DNA from: Tamarix chinensis
Taxonomy: Eukaryota > Streptophyta > Magnoliopsida > Caryophyllales > Tamaricaceae
Assembly: GCA_030549775.1 (NCBI GenBank)
Contig: CM060177.1
Location: forward strand, 87,081,236-87,145,235
DNA: 64,000 bases
Reading direction: 5' to 3'
Part shown: piece after piece, positions 60,621-64,000 of the stretch
Numbering within the stretch: position 1 is the first letter of the stretch
Layout of the letters: every line of letters begins with the position of its first letter
Notes under the pieces: model-generated
Told to the model about the DNA's origin: nothing
The model's input: only the letters and a program-made list of their open reading frames with translations
Database searches by the model: none
Made by a program: the position numbers and the translations under genes

Positions 60621-60958
60621 CCTACTATTATATCCGGTGGACCAGAATACATTTTAGGATAGAAGCACCTGAATACAATTTTTACCGATGGACCGATCTC
60701 CAAGGCACCCTACACCTGGCCACTATTCTTGCCGGTGTATCGGTCTAGCCCGACTGACATGGTATTCCACTGTAAGTGATTAGTGTCTTCTCATAATTTA
60801 TTATCATCTAATATTTAGTTTATTGAGCTCGGGATCCCCCACTATTATAGCCAATTGATCGGAATACACTTTAGGATAGAACACACCTAACTACTATTAT
60901 TCGTCAGTGGACTGGTCTCCAAGGCATCTTGCACCTAGCCATTATTATTTGCTAGTGG
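60621..60958 (-). repeat. CCACTATTAT...GGTGG hairpin array in L16
   Basis: About five recognisable copies, at roughly 60621-60640, 60720-60738, 60838-60857, 60890-60910 and 60938-60958. They are more eroded than in L9, for example with CCAATTGATC replacing the right arm in the third. Confidence 0.75.
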
Positions 60959-61414
60959 ACCAATCTGGGCCTGACTCAATAATCTTTCAGTTTATATAAT
61001 TAGTATTTTACTCATGTCTTATTCAATAGATCTATTTAATTAATTTGAAGGGGGCCATGAATCTAGAGACACAAAGATATACTGGCCATAAAATTAAGTA
61101 TTCTATATCAATGATCATGGCACACATAAAACCCTAACATGTACTTCGAACATATCTAACACACATTTCCATGCATACTTACAAAGTAGGCACCTCCTGC
61201 ATAATTATGAAATAAGCAACATATCATACCCATAATCACCCATTCAATCCTATACCATGCATCATCTTTATGATATTCACCAATTTACCAAAATACTCTT
61301 ATCCTTATAGTATACATGGATATACTTAAATAAGTGTTCCTAAGGCTATAAACCTTTATTATTTTATTTAATATCCTTTATATCTTATTATGGAGGCTTA
61401 TTTAATCCATTGTT

Positions 61415-62405
61415 ATATTATAAGCAATTTACCGATTTACCTATTCATCCTTACAAAGTTACTGAAATACCCCTTGTTTGTAAAGTTACCAAGTTACCTG
61501 TTTTCACTTGCCAAATTATCATATTACCCTTCATGCATGTATAATTACCAAAATACCCCTTGCATTTGTTAAATTACCAAACTACCCTCCATACTTATTA
61601 CATTACCAACTTTATCCCTCATACTTGTTAAGTTACCAAATTATTCTTCTAGATAGTTAAATTGCCTACCTACCCTCTATACTTATTAAAATTACCAAAT
61701 TGCCCCTCAGGTTTATTAAATTACCAAATTCCCCTTTTAATAAGTAATTTACTAAATTGCCCTTCACATTTATTAAAATTATTGAATTACCCTTTGGTTA
61801 GTTAAATTACCAAATTACCATTCATACTTATTAAATTTACCATGTTGTCCTTTTGGTTGGTCAAATTACCACATTGCCCTTTTTGCTTATTGAAATTACC
61901 AAATTGTCCTTTTCATTGGTTAAATTACTAAATTTGCCTTCTTCTTTATTAAAATTGCCAAATTTCCATTTATCATGCCAAATAACAAAAATATCCTTCT
62001 TACTTATCACTTTGCCATTTTACCCCATTTTACTCATAAAATTACCAAGTTATCCTCTTTTTATGCCAAATTACCAAAATACCCTTCTTCTTTATTGAAT
62101 TACCACTTTATCCCTTTTACTCACAAAAATTACCAAAATACCCTTCTTCTTTATTAAATTACCATTTATCCTTCTTACTCACAAAATTACCAAAATACTC
62201 TTCCTTTATGCCAAATTACCAAAATATCCTTCTTCTTTATTAAATTACCACTTTATCCCTTTTACTCATAAAAATTACCAAAATAACCTTCCTTTATGCC
62301 AAATTACCAAAATACCCTTCTTATTTATTAAATTACCACTTTATCCCCTTTTCTCACAAAATTAGTAAAATACCCTTCCTTTATTCCAAATTTACTAAAA
62401 TACCC
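61415..62405. repeat. ~28-32 bp minisatellite, roughly 30+ degenerate copies
   Basis: A unit of the form AAATTACCAAAATACCCTTC plus TTCTTTATT repeats for about 1 kb, with variants ending CCCTT, TCCCTTTTACTC or GCCCTTC. A higher-order doublet (TTACCAAAATACCC with TTACCACTTTATCCC) is clearest at 62040-62350. Open frames on the plus strand here are repeat translations rich in Leu, Pro and Lys. Confidence 0.95.
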
Positions 62406-63029
62406 TTACCATATAAAATATTAATATACATGGTCCATATACATCATCCAACACCACCATCTATTATTATTTATTATTAATACTCATGATCCTACCACAC
62501 ATACCTTTTGTACAAAGAAAATTACTAAAATGCTCCTAGAGTTCGTATTAACATTATCTATGCAACAAATAGCCACATTAGCATATTATGTCATACATAT
62601 GTATTTAACATTGTCATTAGTAATAAGTCTCCTTCCTTAAACATTATTTCTACACATGATACATAAATTAACATGCTTTCCATTTCAACATCCAACACAT
62701 GCTACAAGTCATAATATACTTAACATCACACAACATGCTCATAATCATATTAAAACCCCTAATGTAATAGCATACATATATCTACACATTTTAGTAGGGT
62801 ATAATGGTTACCTTATTTATAGCAATAATTAAACCTTACCGGTACCCCGATTAAAGATTTGAGTTTTGATTAGTAAAAATCAATACCCAAAAATAATATC
62901 AAAATTTAGCATATTAAAAGTAGAAAAATAAAGGAATAAATTTTATCAAAAGCTTAATTAATAAATACTAATATTAACTATTGTTATACCTCAAAATTAA
63001 CCAAAATTACTTAAGGAGATGCAACAGAC

Positions 63030-64000
63030 TCATGCTGCATGCATAGGATAGAAGAGGTTAAGGGTCGAAGAGGGGGATGGGAGAAGGGAAGAGGGCTAGT
63101 TCGGGTAAGGGTTTTGGGGGTTGGGTTGAGGGCTTGTGAAGGGGAGTGAGGGTGGTGGTTGGGTCTAATGAGGGAGTAGAGATATAGGTGGTGGTTGGGG
63201 GGTCAAAGGTTAGTGGCTTAGGGTGGCTGAGGTGGTGGCTGCAGGGCTAGAAAAATGGGTGCAAGGATGGGCGTAAGAGAAGAAGGAAGGGAAAAGAAGA
63301 GAAGAAGGAAGGGAAAAGAAGAGAAGAAGGGAGGGCTATAGGGGGGATTTTGGCCAAGGGGAGGAAGAGTGGTGGTAGGGGTAGAGGTAGAGTGGTGGCT
63401 ATGGAGGTGGCGGAAGAGGGAGGAAGGCAGCGCATGGTGGTGGTGTAGGGTGGAGGCCGAGATGGGGGAGAGACAAAGAAAGGAGGATAAGGGTAGCTGT
63501 AGGGGAGTGTGGTGGTGACTTGGTGGTGCAGGGAGGTAGTAGGGTGCTAGGGGTGGTTGGTTGGGCGGTAGCAGCAATGGTTAGAGGCAATGAAGCAAAA
63601 ATAGGGGAGGAGGAGAATAGGGGAAGAAGGGAGAAATGGGAGATTGGTATAGGGAGAAGGAGGGCTCTAGTAGGGGAGAAAATGAGTAGAATAGAAGAAG
63701 AAAAGAAGAGGGAGGGGAGGCCTTTCTAGTCGCGTTAGGTGGAGGGTGTAGGGTTGGCAAGTGCATGGAATGCGGTGGTAGGGAGGAGAAGAAAAAGAGG
63801 GGGAAGGAGGGCATGCAAGGAGGGATATAGGGCTATGTTTGGCCCAAAAATGGAAGGAATGGGATGAGGGAGAGAGAGGGAAAGACATCCTACAATGGTA
63901 GGTCACAGGGGAGTTGCAGGCTGCCATGGCGTGCAACAGTCAAAGGAGAAGGAAGGAGGAGGGAAGTAGAAGAAAAAAAAGAAGAGGCATACCGGTTGGG
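63030..64000 (-). other. Purine/pyrimidine asymmetric tract of L16
   Basis: A G/A-rich plus strand with GGTGGTGG, GAAGGAAGGGAAAAGAAGAG (tandemly duplicated near 63285-63330) and GGGAGAAGGAGG runs, equivalent to the tract in L9. It is not coding. Confidence 0.6.

Larger units (their letters stand above)
59873..64000 (-). mobile_element. L16: antisense group B LTR, cut by the window edge
   Basis: It starts TGTAACACCCCAAAATTTAC (LTR 3' end, reading into the LTR). The order in common with L9 is the terminal segment, the hairpin array (60621-60958) and a purine-rich plus-strand tract (63030-64000). A large tandem array (61415-62405) takes the place of L9's AAT-rich region. No coding region is present. 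The proline/serine-rich minus-strand frames at 63218-63936 are tract read-through. The LTR 5' end is beyond 64000. Confidence 0.75.

Noticed and set aside
61390..62157. Leu/Pro/Lys-rich repeat protein frames
   Set aside because: They are read-through of the 28-32 bp minisatellite; frames shift with unit length.
61415..62405. CRISPR-like array (short repeats with variable intervening sequence)
   Set aside because: Units are contiguous and degenerate without constant repeats and unique spacers, and the DNA is plant nuclear.
63218..63936. Overlapping proline-rich minus-strand frames resembling extensins
   Set aside because: They come from the purine tract of antisense LTR L16. There is no signal peptide or regular SPPPP spacing, and equivalent tracts occur in several LTRs.

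Overview
This is nuclear DNA from a plant, almost certainly a seed plant with a large, repeat-rich genome. The evidence is an Athila-type Ty3/gypsy retrotransposon with a tRNA-Asp primer-binding site, many long plant-style LTRs with TGTAAYACYCC...GGTGTTACA ends, very AT-rich DNA, and no recognisable host gene in 64 kb. I cannot name the species. No rRNA, tRNA or CRISPR was seen, and no intact protein-coding gene. The longer open frames outside the retroelement cores are read-through of simple repeats or purine/pyrimidine tracts.

The window is a nested graveyard of LTR retrotransposons. I label the LTR copies L1-L16 from left to right. Group A LTRs (L4, L5, L12, L13, L15 and fragments; 2.8-3.5 kb when uninterrupted) carry two arrays of a short palindromic ACTAGT/CGAT-type motif at fixed positions. 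Group B LTRs (L1, L9, L16; about 4.2 kb for L9) carry an array of CCACTATTATAGCCGGTGG hairpins 0.6-1.1 kb from the LTR 3' end, plus a long purine/pyrimidine tract. L6 and L7 are further related LTRs. One LTR, L13, is still followed by a decayed Met-type primer site and a relic gag-protease, so these LTRs probably belong to a Tekay/Del-like chromovirus lineage (inference).

Layout. 1-2387: L1 (+) next to or nested in L2 (-). 2388-6484: weakly assigned AT-rich debris. 6485-7175: 5' part of LTR L3 (+). About 7320-19154: antisense LTR L4, split by solo LTR L5 (8434-11894, duplication CTCCT) and by L6 (12015-18205, AAAAA), which is itself split by L7 (13044-17193, CCCTA). 19155-19640 and 32773-33700: halves of a sense LTR-like sequence, L8, split by a complete but dead Athila element (19641-32767). 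34531-38766: antisense solo LTR L9 (TCACC). 38772-44703: fragments and a minisatellite. 44704-48195: antisense solo LTR L12 (GTTAT). 48201-49411: a minisatellite-like spacer. 49412-54499: LTR L13, a relic gag-pro, and a mismatched LTR end L14. 54621-59514: antisense LTR L15 with an extra insert of about 1.5 kb. 59873-64000: antisense L16, running off the window.

The Athila element has nearly matching LTRs (1.53-1.55 kb, TGAT...ATCA ends) and the full order PBS, gag, protease, RT, RNase H, integrase, a higher-order repeat array, a broken env-position ORF, PPT and 3' LTR. Its coding region contains at least 13 in-frame stops and about six frameshifts, so it cannot encode its own proteins. The main points for follow-up are the palindrome arrays at conserved LTR positions, a core block with a hairpin about 410-545 bp from LTR 3' ends that is shared across groups, the CACGGG...CCCGTG repeat modules shared between Athila internal DNA and its LTRs, and the nesting history readable from five perfect target-site duplications.
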